DNA from: Verrucomicrobiota bacterium
GTDB lineage: Bacteria; Verrucomicrobiota; Verrucomicrobiia; Verrucomicrobiales; Verrucomicrobiaceae
NCBI GenBank assembly: GCA_025360015.1
Contig: JANYCZ010000011.1
Span: 186,001-250,000, forward strand
Length of the DNA stretch: 64,000 bases
Direction: 5' to 3'
The notes beneath the pieces are model-generated. The model was not told where the DNA came from. It was given only the letters and a program-made list of their open reading frames with translations, and made no database searches. Position numbers and translations under genes: made by a program. Positions 50,394-59,085 of the stretch are shown here, in pieces. Positions within the stretch are counted from its first letter, which is position 1. Each line of letters begins with the position of its first letter.

Positions 50394-51404
50394 ATGAATC
50401 CGCCCTCCGACACGCTCTCCCGCCGCGATGCCCTCAAAGCCACCATCGCCTCCGTGGGGTTCAGCGCCCTGGCCTTTGAGCCTGCCCACGCGGCTCCTGC
50501 CGCTGCGCCCGATGCGAGGCGTGGTTCGGTGAAGAAATACAAGATGCTGAAGTCGATCAATCAATGGGCTTTTCCGTATCCGGAACGCATGACGCTGCGT
50601 GAGTGCATGCAACTGGCAAAGAATGCGGGATTTGACGGCATCGAGCTGAACTACGATCTCGACAATGATCTGTCGCCGAAGCATGGCACGGGGGATTATG
50701 TGAAGATCCGCAAGATGGCGGACGAGATCGGCATCCAGATCAGCGGGCTGTGCTCGTTCCTGTTCTGGCCATATCCGCTGACGAGCAATGATCCCGCGAA
50801 GCGGGCGCAGGGGATGGAGCTTGCGGGGAAGATCGCGCAATGCGCGCATGATCTCGGGGTGGAGAATGTGCTGGTCGTGCCTGGGGCGGTGTGCATCCCG
50901 TGGCGCACGGATCATGAGCCGGTGGCGAATGATGTGTGTGACCAGCGGGCGCGTGAGGCCGTGGGTCAGCTCGCGAAGCAGGCGGAGAAGCTGAAGGTCT
51001 GCCTCAACATTGAAAACATCTTTTTCAACGGCTACCTGATGACGCCGATGGAGATGAACACCTTTGTGGACAGCTTTGGCAGCGAGCATGTGCGCGTCCA
51101 TTTTGACACGGGGAACATCAGCATGTTTCAGTTCCCCGAGCATTGGGCCAAGGTGCTGGGCAAACGCACGAAAAACGTTCACTTGAAGGAGTTCACCAAA
51201 AAGGGCACCGACTTCAGCCTCGAAACCTTCCGCCCGTTGCTCGATGGCACCACGAACTGGCCCGCGGTGACGGATGCGCTCGCCGACACCGGGTATGAAG
51301 GATTTCTGACTTTCGAATACTTTCATCCTTATCCTCACTACCCGGAGGCGCTGATCTATCAGACTTCCGATTCGCTGGACCGCATCCTGGGGCGCAAATC
51401 ATGA
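50394..51404 (+). CDS. Tat-exported sugar phosphate isomerase/epimerase-like TIM barrel
   Basis: A 336-residue xylose-isomerase-like TIM barrel with an N-terminal twin-arginine signal (SRRDALKATIASVGFSALAF). The barrel has FDGIELNYDLDNDLSPKHG, LCLNIENIFFNGYLM with the conserved Glu, VHFDTGNISMF, KNVHLKEF, and a final FLTFEYFHP. Export as a folded metalloprotein is implied by the signal. Enzymes of this kind act on sugar or inositol derivatives; substrate unknown. Its stop overlaps the start of the TSUP permease as ATGA. Confidence 0.88.
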   Translation: MNPPSDTLSRRDALKATIASVGFSALAFEPAHAAPAAAPDARRGSVKKYKMLKSINQWAFPYPERMTLRECMQLAKNAGFDGIELNYDLDNDLSPKHGTGDYVKIRKMADEIGIQISGLCSFLFWPYPLTSNDPAKRAQGMELAGKIAQCAHDLGVENVLVVPGAVCIPWRTDHEPVANDVCDQRAREAVGQLAKQAEKLKVCLNIENIFFNGYLMTPMEMNTFVDSFGSEHVRVHFDTGNISMFQFPEHWAKVLGKRTKNVHLKEFTKKGTDFSLETFRPLLDGTTNWPAVTDALADTGYEGFLTFEYFHPYPHYPEALIYQTSDSLDRILGRKS

Positions 51405-52153
51405 GCTGGGAGATGATCGCGCTGCTGTTTTTCGCGGGGCTCAGTGCCGGATTCATCGACGCCGTCGCGGGTGGAGGCGGTCTGATCTCCGTACCTGCAT
51501 TGCTATGGGCCGGGCTGCCGCCGCAGATGGCCCTGGGCACGAATAAGATGCAGGCCGTGTGGGGCACGCTGATGGCGGTGCGGAAATACGCGAAGGCGGG
51601 ACTCGTATCCTGGCCTCAGGTGCGACTCACGGTGGTTATCACGTTTGTGTTTGCCTGTCTCGGCACGTGGACGGTGACACAGGTGAGCAATGAGGTGCTG
51701 AAAAAAATCGTGCCATGGATGCTGCTTAGCATCGCTGTCTATGTGCTGCTGAGTCCGGGGCTGGGAAAAACGGCGGCGAAGGGGAGACTGAGTATGGGTG
51801 CCTTTGCGTGTCTGGCGGGCAGCGGGCTGGGTTTTTATGACGGGTTCTTTGGTCCTGGCACCGGCACGTTCTGGACGATGGCCTGCATTTCCTTGCTGGG
51901 ACTGGAACTGACGCGCGCCACCGCTTTCACGAAGGTCGCAAATCTGACCAGCAACGTGGCTTCGCTGATCGTCTTTGTGGTCTATGCAAGGGTGAATTAT
52001 GAGATTGCCGCAGTCATGATTGCGGGACAGCTCATGGGTGGGCGGCTTGGCGCTGGCATGGCGATTCGTCATGGGGCGCCGTTTATTCGCGTCATGTTTC
52101 TCTCTGTAGTACTCGCCATGGTGGCGAAATTGTTGTGGGATCAGTTCGCGTAG
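51401..52153 (+). CDS. TSUP-family (TauE/SafE) anion permease
   Basis: A 250-residue membrane protein with about seven or eight helices and the two-fold TSUP signature, GFIDAVAGGGGLISVPALL and GLGFYDGFFGPGTGTFW. TSUP members export sulfite, sulfoacetate or other organic acids. It overlaps the TIM-barrel gene by 4 bp, so it is translationally coupled to it; the pairing with an exported isomerase is unusual and might reflect a common substrate (inference). Confidence 0.87.
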   Translation: MSWEMIALLFFAGLSAGFIDAVAGGGGLISVPALLWAGLPPQMALGTNKMQAVWGTLMAVRKYAKAGLVSWPQVRLTVVITFVFACLGTWTVTQVSNEVLKKIVPWMLLSIAVYVLLSPGLGKTAAKGRLSMGAFACLAGSGLGFYDGFFGPGTGTFWTMACISLLGLELTRATAFTKVANLTSNVASLIVFVVYARVNYEIAAVMIAGQLMGGRLGAGMAIRHGAPFIRVMFLSVVLAMVAKLLWDQFA

Positions 52154-52213
52154 TCGGGCAGAATTCCCTGAATCCGTCCGAAAGTGCAGGGCGTATTTGC
52201 CTGACACTCTCCC

Positions 52214-53404
52214 ATGCCTATGATCGCTGCTTCCATGACAACCGTCCAAACCACTGCCCAAGGGCGTCAGTTTCCTAAATTCGATCTCTCGCGCCTGCTT
52301 GGTACCGTATTCAAGCCCACGTTCGGCCGTAAGATCTGCATCCTCATCGACCTGCCGGATCTGGCTGAGGCGAAGGATTACGCGTTCTTGAAAAATCCGG
52401 CGCGTGCCATCCAGCAGCGGGCGCATGAGCATTTTTATCTTGGGCTGCAAAATGGCGTGGCCGAAGAACTCGCGCTAAAGGGCGGCGAAATGTTTGCGTA
52501 CACGCAGACCACGGGCAGCAATCTCGATCTGCCCGACCTCTGCGTGGATATGAACGGCAAAGAGCTGAGCCTCGAAAAGGACGTTTATCCAAACTACGAC
52601 ATCATCCTCTGCATCTCGACCTGCTCCGCCACCGCGCCGCTGACAGCGTTTGCCAAGCAGTACGGTTTCCGTGGGGCGACGCTGCATGGCGTGAATGACG
52701 TCATCTTGAATTCCGGTCTCGCAGTGGATTATGAAGTCGTCAGCATTGACGCTGAAAAATTGCGCCGTGCGATGACACGCGCTGATGCGGTTGAGATCGA
52801 TTTCACCGTGGAGAACGGACCCGACATGACGGTGCGTCTGGAGTTGAACCGCCAGGAAGCGCAGAAGAGCCACGGCCTTTGCCAGGGGGATGCGCCTGAC
52901 ATTGCGAATCTGCCGGCGGGCGAAGTTTATTTCGTGCCCACAGGCGCGGAAGGCACCTTCCCGCTCAAGTATGAGGACGGCACGCTGGGCAAGCTCACCG
53001 TCACCGGTGGCTGCATCATCAAGGCGGAACTCATTGCGGGCAAGCAGAGCACCATTGATGAACATAACGCCAAGCTTGCTGACGATCCCATGACCGGTGT
53101 GCTGGGCGAACTGGGTTTTGGCACGCAGGTGCTGCCAGTTTCGGGTGCGGACATTCAGGATGAGAAGGTGCTCGGCACCTGCCATCTGGCCACCGGCCGT
53201 GACGATCATCTCGGCGGGCACATCACGCCGCAGAAATTCAAGCGCCATCAAAACGCCACGCACGACGACATCCTCTTCGCGCCGCACAAGACGCCGAACT
53301 TCGACATCAAGCAGACCCGCATGTTCCGCGATGGCGTGGTCACGGTCTTGAATGAGCATTTCCAGCCGTCTAAGTATCTCTTGGAAGCTCTGGCCGCTGA
53401 ATAG
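52214..53404 (+). CDS. M29-like aminopeptidase-related protein
   Basis: A 396-residue cytosolic protein. The N-terminal half has an alternating fold (ILIDLPD, IILCISTCSATAPL). The C-terminal half resembles M29 thermophilic aminopeptidases: NLPAGEVYFVPTGAEG, ITGGCIIKAEL, VLGELGFGTQV, DEKVLGTCHLATGRDDHLGG and the end ATHDDILFAPH, which hold the Glu/His/Asp metal ligands of that family. I assign the family by these blocks only. It is 8 bp upstream of the OvoA-like methyltransferase and is therefore probably in one operon with it. Alternative starts are at 52220 and 52235. Confidence 0.6.
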   Translation: MPMIAASMTTVQTTAQGRQFPKFDLSRLLGTVFKPTFGRKICILIDLPDLAEAKDYAFLKNPARAIQQRAHEHFYLGLQNGVAEELALKGGEMFAYTQTTGSNLDLPDLCVDMNGKELSLEKDVYPNYDIILCISTCSATAPLTAFAKQYGFRGATLHGVNDVILNSGLAVDYEVVSIDAEKLRRAMTRADAVEIDFTVENGPDMTVRLELNRQEAQKSHGLCQGDAPDIANLPAGEVYFVPTGAEGTFPLKYEDGTLGKLTVTGGCIIKAELIAGKQSTIDEHNAKLADDPMTGVLGELGFGTQVLPVSGADIQDEKVLGTCHLATGRDDHLGGHITPQKFKRHQNATHDDILFAPHKTPNFDIKQTRMFRDGVVTVLNEHFQPSKYLLEALAAE

Positions 53405-53412
53405 ACTGATTG

Positions 53413-54156
53413 ATGAACATCTACGAGACCCGTCGCCTGCTCGACGAATACCTGCTTTTCCATTACGGCCAGCCTGCGGAGGTGCTGCCGTGGGAAGGCG
53501 GGCCGCGTGAGGCGCTTGGCTTTCCCGTACGCACGGTGATGGAGCTGATTGATCTGCCGCGCACGCCTTGTGAGGCGGTGGCGCTGGATCTCGGCTGTGC
53601 GGTGGGTAGGTCGAGTTTTGAGCTGGCGAATTTCGGCGTCAGCGCGCTCGGCATTGATTACTCGCAGAGTTTTGTGGATGCGGCGGCGGTGCTTGCGCGG
53701 GATGGAAGCATGAGCTACGAGCGCGTGGATGAAGGCAGCGCGAGAACGGCGCTGGTGGCGCGCGTGCCGGAGAATCTGCGGCGGGAACGTGTGCGCTTTG
53801 AACAAGGCGATGCGATGAATCTGCGCAGTGACCTGGGCGATTACGACATCGTGCATGCGGCGAATCTGCTGTGCCGGCTGACTGATCCGCTGAAGTTGAT
53901 CGAGCGTCTGCCAGACCTTGTGCGTCCTGGCGGGCAGCTGCTGCTGACGACACCCTGCACCTGGCTGGAAGAATTCACGCCGCGTGGCAACTGGCCGCAG
54001 GGTTCCACTCGCGAATGGCTCACGTCTCTGCTGGAGTCGCACTTTGATTTGTCCAAGACCTGCGACATGCCGTTTCTGATCCGCGAGCACGCGCGCAAGT
54101 ACCAGTGGAGCGTGGCGCTCGGGATGCGCTGGCGACGGAAAGTCGAGGTGGTGTGA
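53413..54156 (+). CDS. Putative 4-mercaptohistidine N1-methyltransferase (OvoA C-terminal type)
   Basis: A 247-residue SAM-dependent methyltransferase. The start NIYETRRLLDEYLLFHYG and the GGPREALGFPVRTVMELIDL stretch match the C-terminal domain of ovothiol synthase OvoA, where it methylates 5-thiohistidine at N1. The SAM loop is ALDLGCAVGRSSFELANFG, followed by DYDIVHAANLLCRL and LLLTTPCTWLEEFTPRGNW. The N-terminal sulfoxide synthase and FGE-like domains of OvoA are missing, so it stands alone. It starts at the ATG at 53413, 8 bp after the M29-like gene. The actual substrate is untested. Confidence 0.8.
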   Translation: MNIYETRRLLDEYLLFHYGQPAEVLPWEGGPREALGFPVRTVMELIDLPRTPCEAVALDLGCAVGRSSFELANFGVSALGIDYSQSFVDAAAVLARDGSMSYERVDEGSARTALVARVPENLRRERVRFEQGDAMNLRSDLGDYDIVHAANLLCRLTDPLKLIERLPDLVRPGGQLLLTTPCTWLEEFTPRGNWPQGSTREWLTSLLESHFDLSKTCDMPFLIREHARKYQWSVALGMRWRRKVEVV

Positions 54157-54203
54157 CTTTGCGCGATTGATTTCCTTCGGCGTTTACGTCTAGCTGGGTC
54201 ACC

Positions 54204-55391
54204 ATGAAAATCGCCATCCTGTCAGCCTATCTCCTTGCTGCCGCCACGCTACAGGCGCAAACTCCGAATTTCAAAGAGCAGCAGATCGATGATGCCGTGG
54301 GCATTGGCTACGGGCTGGCCGTGGCGGATGTGAATGGCGACGGGCGCACGGACATCCTGCTGGCGGACAGCAATGTGATCGTCTGGTATGAGAACCCGAC
54401 TTGGACGAAGCACATCATCGCTGAAAAGCTGACGGAGAAGGACCATGTATGCATCGCAGCGCGTGACATCAATGGCGATGGCAAGTGTGAGATCGCCGTG
54501 GGGGCGGAATGGAATCCGGCGGATACCGTGGGAAGCGGTGCGGTGTTTTATTTGATCCCACCGGCGGACCGCACGCAGAAATGGGAGCCGGTGAAGCTGA
54601 CGCATGAGCCGACGACGCACCGCATGAAATGGGTGCGCAACCGGGCGGGGCGCTATGATCTTGTAGTGGTGCCCCTCCATGGCCGTGGCAATGACAAGAA
54701 CTCCGAGGGCGCTGGGGTACGCGTGCTGGCCTACCACATGCCGGAAGATCCGCACAGGGAGTGGAACACCACGCTGGTGCAGGGAACGATGCATAAGACA
54801 CACAATCTCGACATCATCCCGGCGCAGGCGAACGAGGCGGAGAGTCTGCTGCTGTGCGGACGCGAAGGCGTGGTGCGGCTGGACCAAACTGACAACGGCT
54901 GGAAGGAACAGTGGATCGCGCAGCACCCGAAAGACTCCACGGAACTGCAAGGCGCGGGCGAAGTGCGATATGGTGCCTTTGCGGGCGGGCAGCCGTATGT
55001 CACAACGATTGAACCGATGCATGGGGACAAGCTGGTCATCTACACGCCGAAGCCGGAAGGACCCAAAAATGGCGAGTGGCAGCGGCACGTGCTCAGCGAT
55101 CAGCTTGTGGATGGTCACGCCATCGCCACGCATGATTTGCTTGGCCTGAACAACCGCCAGATCGTCGTCGGCTGGCGCGCGCAGCAGAAGATCGGCAAGG
55201 TGGCGGTGAAGCTGTTCTGGACGACAAAAGAGGACGGCAGCGGCTGGCAGGAGGTCTACATTGATGATGGTGGCATGGCCTGTGAAGATGCTGTTTGTGC
55301 TGACCTGGACGGCGACCGCGATTTGGAAATCATTGCCGCAGGTCGCCGCAGTAAGAATGTCAAGATTTACTGGAATCAGCGAAGCCACTGA
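54204..55391 (+). CDS. Secreted FG-GAP/VCBS repeat protein
   Basis: A 395-residue exported protein with a short signal peptide (MKIAILSAYLLAAATLQA). The beta-propeller repeats of the FG-GAP type are visible as calcium-binding DxNxDG motifs: VADVNGDGRTDILLAD, ARDINGDGKCEIAVGA and ADLDGDRDLEIIAAG. Between them are conserved W-Y-E-NPTW turns. Such proteins bind sugars or proteins at the cell surface; no enzyme domain is visible. Followed 65 bp on by a second L,D-transpeptidase. Confidence 0.8.
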   Translation: MKIAILSAYLLAAATLQAQTPNFKEQQIDDAVGIGYGLAVADVNGDGRTDILLADSNVIVWYENPTWTKHIIAEKLTEKDHVCIAARDINGDGKCEIAVGAEWNPADTVGSGAVFYLIPPADRTQKWEPVKLTHEPTTHRMKWVRNRAGRYDLVVVPLHGRGNDKNSEGAGVRVLAYHMPEDPHREWNTTLVQGTMHKTHNLDIIPAQANEAESLLLCGREGVVRLDQTDNGWKEQWIAQHPKDSTELQGAGEVRYGAFAGGQPYVTTIEPMHGDKLVIYTPKPEGPKNGEWQRHVLSDQLVDGHAIATHDLLGLNNRQIVVGWRAQQKIGKVAVKLFWTTKEDGSGWQEVYIDDGGMACEDAVCADLDGDRDLEIIAAGRRSKNVKIYWNQRSH

Positions 55392-55456
55392 AATGCAAAA
55401 TTTGCTCCGGCTTTTAGCTGATGGGTTGCATCGGCAGGGTATGTGCTGGTAAAATC

Positions 55457-56065
55457 ATGCTAGCCATGAGAGCCACACGCCTATTCATTTCCGCTGCGGG
55501 AGCTTTGCTGTTGAGCCAGTGCGCCATGCCACTGTTCTCATCGCGCACGGAAATGGTTCGGCGGCCCATGACGATCATGCCGCCGTTTTCCTCCCAGCCG
55601 GTGATGTATGTGTGGAATGGTGCCAGCAAGCCCGGTCCGATGAGTGTGAATATTGATCTCAGCGAGCAAAAAGCCTATCTGTTTAAAGGCGGTGAAAGTG
55701 TCGGCTGGACTTATGTCGCTTCAGGCCGGAGCGGATTTCAGTCGCCCACCGGTACGTTCCGCATCATGGAAAAGATCGTGGACAAACGTTCGAACCGATA
55801 CGGCATGATCGTCGATCAAAATGGTGATGTGGTGAACAGCAACGCCACCGCAGGCGTTTCACATGTTCCCGCAGGCTGTCATTTCGTGGGGGCCAAGATG
55901 CCCTACTGGATGCGGATCACCGGCTATGGAGTCGGCATGCATGCAGGGGCGATTCCGAATCCCGGCTCTCCCGCCTCGCATGGCTGCATCCGCCTGCCGC
56001 GTGACATGGCGGAGACGATCTTCCAGCACGCTCCTGTGGGCGCGCGGGTGACGATCATGCAGTGA
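55457..56065 (+). CDS. L,D-transpeptidase (YkuD) lipoprotein, second copy
   Basis: A 202-residue lipoprotein. The signal ends in LLLSQC; the YkuD domain begins SVNIDLSEQKAYLFKGGE and ends with the catalytic SHGCIRLP (Cys177). The domain order, the P-x-G-C/T-R/H-F block and the spacing agree with the paralogue at 2396-3010. It should crosslink peptidoglycan in the periplasm. The upstream region has TTGCAT-N18-TAAAAT, too close to the ATG to be a normal promoter, so the ATG at 55466 could also be the start. Confidence 0.86.
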   Translation: MLAMRATRLFISAAGALLLSQCAMPLFSSRTEMVRRPMTIMPPFSSQPVMYVWNGASKPGPMSVNIDLSEQKAYLFKGGESVGWTYVASGRSGFQSPTGTFRIMEKIVDKRSNRYGMIVDQNGDVVNSNATAGVSHVPAGCHFVGAKMPYWMRITGYGVGMHAGAIPNPGSPASHGCIRLPRDMAETIFQHAPVGARVTIMQ

Positions 56066-56182
56066 GGAGAGGACGAACTGTTGACGATGTTTGCTGGAAG
56101 GCGTGGTGCCGATAGAACGCCCTCGACTCGCGCTCTTGCAACTACTGTAAACAATGGTCAACCACCGTCAACCACCGTAAAC

Positions 56183-57397
56183 TTAGCTTCGGTTTGCTTC
56201 GGCCAAAATCTCCTCGAATCGCTGCAGCCAGACTTGGGTGCTGGTTTCGCGCAGCAGCCACTGACGGCCCGCGCTGCCAATGAGGAGACGGGCGGTGGCA
56301 GGTGTGGCCTCCATGGCCAGGACATCGCTGACGATGCCCTGCACATCTCCGGGCTCATGCTGGAGACCGGTGACGCCATGCTGCACGATCTCGCACAGGC
56401 CGCCTGATTTCGCGGCGAGCACCGGCTTGCGATAGTCGTAGGCCTCATACACCACGAGGCCGAGAGGTTCCCACCAGGTGGAGGGGACGATCACGGCACG
56501 GCAGCGGCGCAGCGCCTCGCGCTTCGTTTCACCACCGATGTGGCCGAGCTGGCCGATGTAGGGATTGGTGCGCAACCGCTGCTGCACCGCTACGTCCAGA
56601 GGGCCCTCACCGGCAATGTGCAGCAGCGGTGTGTTCTTGCCGAGCCGCTGGTGCAGTTCATCCCAGGCATCCAGCAGGGGGATGACGCCTTTGGTTTCCG
56701 CCAGACGACCGATGAAAAGATAGTAGCCTGCATCTTCAATCACGGGCGGCTGCGGCATCGGGGTCCAGGCATGGCGCAGGGTATGCACGCGCGCCTCCGG
56801 CAGCGCGCCGGTGGACACCAGCTTTTGCCGCATGAAGTCGGAGACGGCGACCCAGGCCTTCACACTCTTCAGCCAGCCGCTGCGGTGCAGAGCTTTGAGC
56901 ATCAGTGCAAACAAGGCGCTCTTTGCAATGGAGTCCTGCCAGGCTCCGGCACACACTTCCCGCCAGTAGCTGCCATAGAGCGCGTCCGGCAGCAGTTTGC
57001 CCTTCACTTGGAGCGTGCCGCCTACTGAGAAGGGCCGGAAGTTATGCAGAAACTGCACGACCGGCAGGCGGCGTTGTTTGGCTGCGTGATACAAGGCAGG
57101 GGAGCCAACCGGATGGATGTTGTGAAACACCGCCGCGCCCGCGCCGCTACTGTCCAGGGCGGACTCGAAACGCTGGCGTGCATCGCGGTTGTAAAACAAG
57201 CGTCGCGCCTGCTCCAGCTTGGAGGGGGCGTTTTCACCCGTCCACTCCGCGCTGTCAAACGGGCACCAGGTCATGTCATGGCAGGTGGCCAGATCCGTGT
57301 GGATCTTGTCCGCGATCAATTCCTCACCACCCCGAAAGAGGTAGCGATTGAAGACATGCAGCAGGGCGTGGGTTGAATGGGGGGAAGCAGGAACCAT
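56183..57397 (-). CDS. Glycosyltransferase family 4 protein
   Basis: A 404-residue GT-B glycosyltransferase. The N-terminal half holds FRGGEELIADKI and HNIHPVGSPALYHAA; the C-terminal half has the nucleotide-sugar block YYLFIGRLAETKGVIPLLDAW, LHIAGEGPLD, and the E-x7-E motif region STWWEPLGLVVYEAYDYRKP. It should transfer sugar from a nucleotide donor to a lipid- or polysaccharide-linked acceptor in the cytoplasm. The ATG at 57397 is favoured over a GTG 18 bp upstream. It is a single gene, converging on the second L,D-transpeptidase. Confidence 0.88.
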   Translation of the reverse strand: MVPASPHSTHALLHVFNRYLFRGGEELIADKIHTDLATCHDMTWCPFDSAEWTGENAPSKLEQARRLFYNRDARQRFESALDSSGAGAAVFHNIHPVGSPALYHAAKQRRLPVVQFLHNFRPFSVGGTLQVKGKLLPDALYGSYWREVCAGAWQDSIAKSALFALMLKALHRSGWLKSVKAWVAVSDFMRQKLVSTGALPEARVHTLRHAWTPMPQPPVIEDAGYYLFIGRLAETKGVIPLLDAWDELHQRLGKNTPLLHIAGEGPLDVAVQQRLRTNPYIGQLGHIGGETKREALRRCRAVIVPSTWWEPLGLVVYEAYDYRKPVLAAKSGGLCEIVQHGVTGLQHEPGDVQGIVSDVLAMEATPATARLLIGSAGRQWLLRETSTQVWLQRFEEILAEANRS

Positions 57398-57526
57398 CGA
57401 AAAAGGGGGGAGCACAGAACCAGCGCCTGTCGTTTACCAAGCAGGACGCGGGCCACGCGGCTGATTCTCGCATGATTTGCAGACCCGTCTTGCCTAATTT
57501 CCCGCCACGTGATATTCACAACCACC

Positions 57527-58840
57527 ATGAAGCCCGCCAACCGCAGTCTCTTCATCGCGGCAGCTTTCGTCGCATTCCGTGTTTTGGCGCAGGATGCCGC
57601 CCTGCGACCGTGGAAGGATGCACAGGGACGGATCGTCCAGGCTTCTTTTGTCAGTGCCACCGCCGACAGTGTCACTCTGAGGATGGCGGATGGGAAAGAG
57701 CATCAGCTGTCTCTCGCGCGCTTGTGCGCTGAAGATCAGGCTTTTGTGAAGAGTCAGTCGTCTGCTGCAGCCACGGCTCAGGGGATCACGCCTGCTGTGA
57801 CCGCGCCCGCATTGAACCGTCTTCCTGCGGAGAAGCGCACCTGGCCGGAAAACGTCGTAGTGCCGACCAAATCCATTGAGATTCAGATCATTGAGGAAAG
57901 TCCTGCGGCGCGAAAGTTTCTGTACCGCTCCGAAGGTTTTGAGTTCAACTCGCAGGCCAAGCTGGCGGGCAGTGTCATGAAGGAGGTGGCGCGGACTTTT
58001 GAGGCCACGAAGACACTCGTTTCTTCATTGCCATGGGGAGTAGTCTGCAAGCCGCCGGAGGGTTTTGAGCGCTACAAAGCCGAGCTGTATGAGACGCGGA
58101 AGGATTACATCGCCGCAGGTGGGCCTGAAAACTCCGGCGGGGTGTACATGAGCGGGGACAAAATCTTCCGCGTGCCGTTTCCCAGCATCGGCCTCAAGCT
58201 GCTGGGCAAAACCTACGCCAAGGACGACAATTACGATGGCGGTACCTTGATCCATGAAATCACCCATCAGGTGATGGACGCCTACCTCACCTTTCTGCCC
58301 GTGTGGGTCATCGAAGGCACGGCTGAGTACACCGAAATGCTGCCCTACAACGCTGGCAAGTTCCGCGCTGACGCCCACCAGAAGGGCCTGAAAGACCACA
58401 TTCAACAGATGCAAAAGCGCGGGTACGCCATCGAGATTGGCAATCTGGAAGAACACCTGACGATGAACCGCGGCAAGTGGGGTGGCATCGCCAACACCAC
58501 CAATCGGAAAATGGGGGAGCTCTATTTCCGCTCCGTGCTGGCCGTGTATTTCTTCTGCCATCTGGATGGCGACAAAAAAGGCACGCGCTTCATCAAGTTC
58601 ATGGACGCCGTCTATGGGGATACCGAAGCCCTGCGCACTTTTTTCAAAGACCCCCGGGTGAAACATTTCCCGGATGGCCGCTTCAGCTACCCCACCAATT
58701 TTCCCCCGCCGGACATGAAGTCCGAGACCGCGCCGTTCAAGCACCTGGATCTGCTGCTCGACGGACGAGGTTATTCACAAATCGCGCAGGAGATGACCGA
58801 GGCGTACAAGAGCATCGGTGTTAAAATTTCGGTGAATTGA
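57527..58840 (+). CDS. Exported SHD1-domain protein with HExxH peptidase motif
   Basis: A 437-residue protein. Signal peptide (1-22) is followed by an SHD1 domain (WKDAQGRIVQASFVSATADSV, MADGKEHQLSLARLCAEDQAF), a variable linker, and a zinc-peptidase-like region with HEITH at 243-247 and IEGTAEYTE at 262-268, where Glu263 or Glu267 may be the third ligand. The arrangement fits a gluzincin-type peptidase-MA fold. SHD1-peptidase pairing is seen in Planctomycetes and Verrucomicrobiota; its target is unknown. It is divergent from the glycosyltransferase. Confidence 0.65.
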   Translation: MKPANRSLFIAAAFVAFRVLAQDAALRPWKDAQGRIVQASFVSATADSVTLRMADGKEHQLSLARLCAEDQAFVKSQSSAAATAQGITPAVTAPALNRLPAEKRTWPENVVVPTKSIEIQIIEESPAARKFLYRSEGFEFNSQAKLAGSVMKEVARTFEATKTLVSSLPWGVVCKPPEGFERYKAELYETRKDYIAAGGPENSGGVYMSGDKIFRVPFPSIGLKLLGKTYAKDDNYDGGTLIHEITHQVMDAYLTFLPVWVIEGTAEYTEMLPYNAGKFRADAHQKGLKDHIQQMQKRGYAIEIGNLEEHLTMNRGKWGGIANTTNRKMGELYFRSVLAVYFFCHLDGDKKGTRFIKFMDAVYGDTEALRTFFKDPRVKHFPDGRFSYPTNFPPPDMKSETAPFKHLDLLLDGRGYSQIAQEMTEAYKSIGVKISVN

Positions 58841-58910
58841 GTTGTTAAGGGCGAAATTGAGGGGACAGCGCTTCAAAGGGAGCTATTTCACGTCTTTTCC
58901 ACCCATGCGT

Positions 58911-58938
58911 TTGACGCACCGCATCGACTGTGCAAGAT
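58911..58938 (+). promoter_or_regulatory. Possible promoter for carB
   Basis: TTGACG at 58911-58916 and CAAGAT at 58933-58938, 16 bp apart and about 150 bp before the carB start. The -35 box is good; the -10 box is poor. Confidence 0.3.
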
Positions 58939-59085
58939 GCCGGGCTTTCCGGCTCCGCGATGCCGTTGCACTGGCCTGACAGCCAGTGGTTCCTTCGCTC
59001 TGAAAGCGCCCAGATCATACGCTTTCACCCACCACTTCCGACATTCGTCCTTCCGCATTCGGATTTCGCCATTTCTTTCTCCCCC

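Noticed and set aside
50322-51338. 338-codon leftward frame opposite the Tat-exported isomerase
   Set aside because: Basic, motif-free; the plus strand carries a Tat signal and a complete barrel.
58930-59085. 52-residue N-terminal extension of carB
   Set aside because: Not similar to any CarB N-terminus; the enzyme fold starts just after the ATG at 59086.
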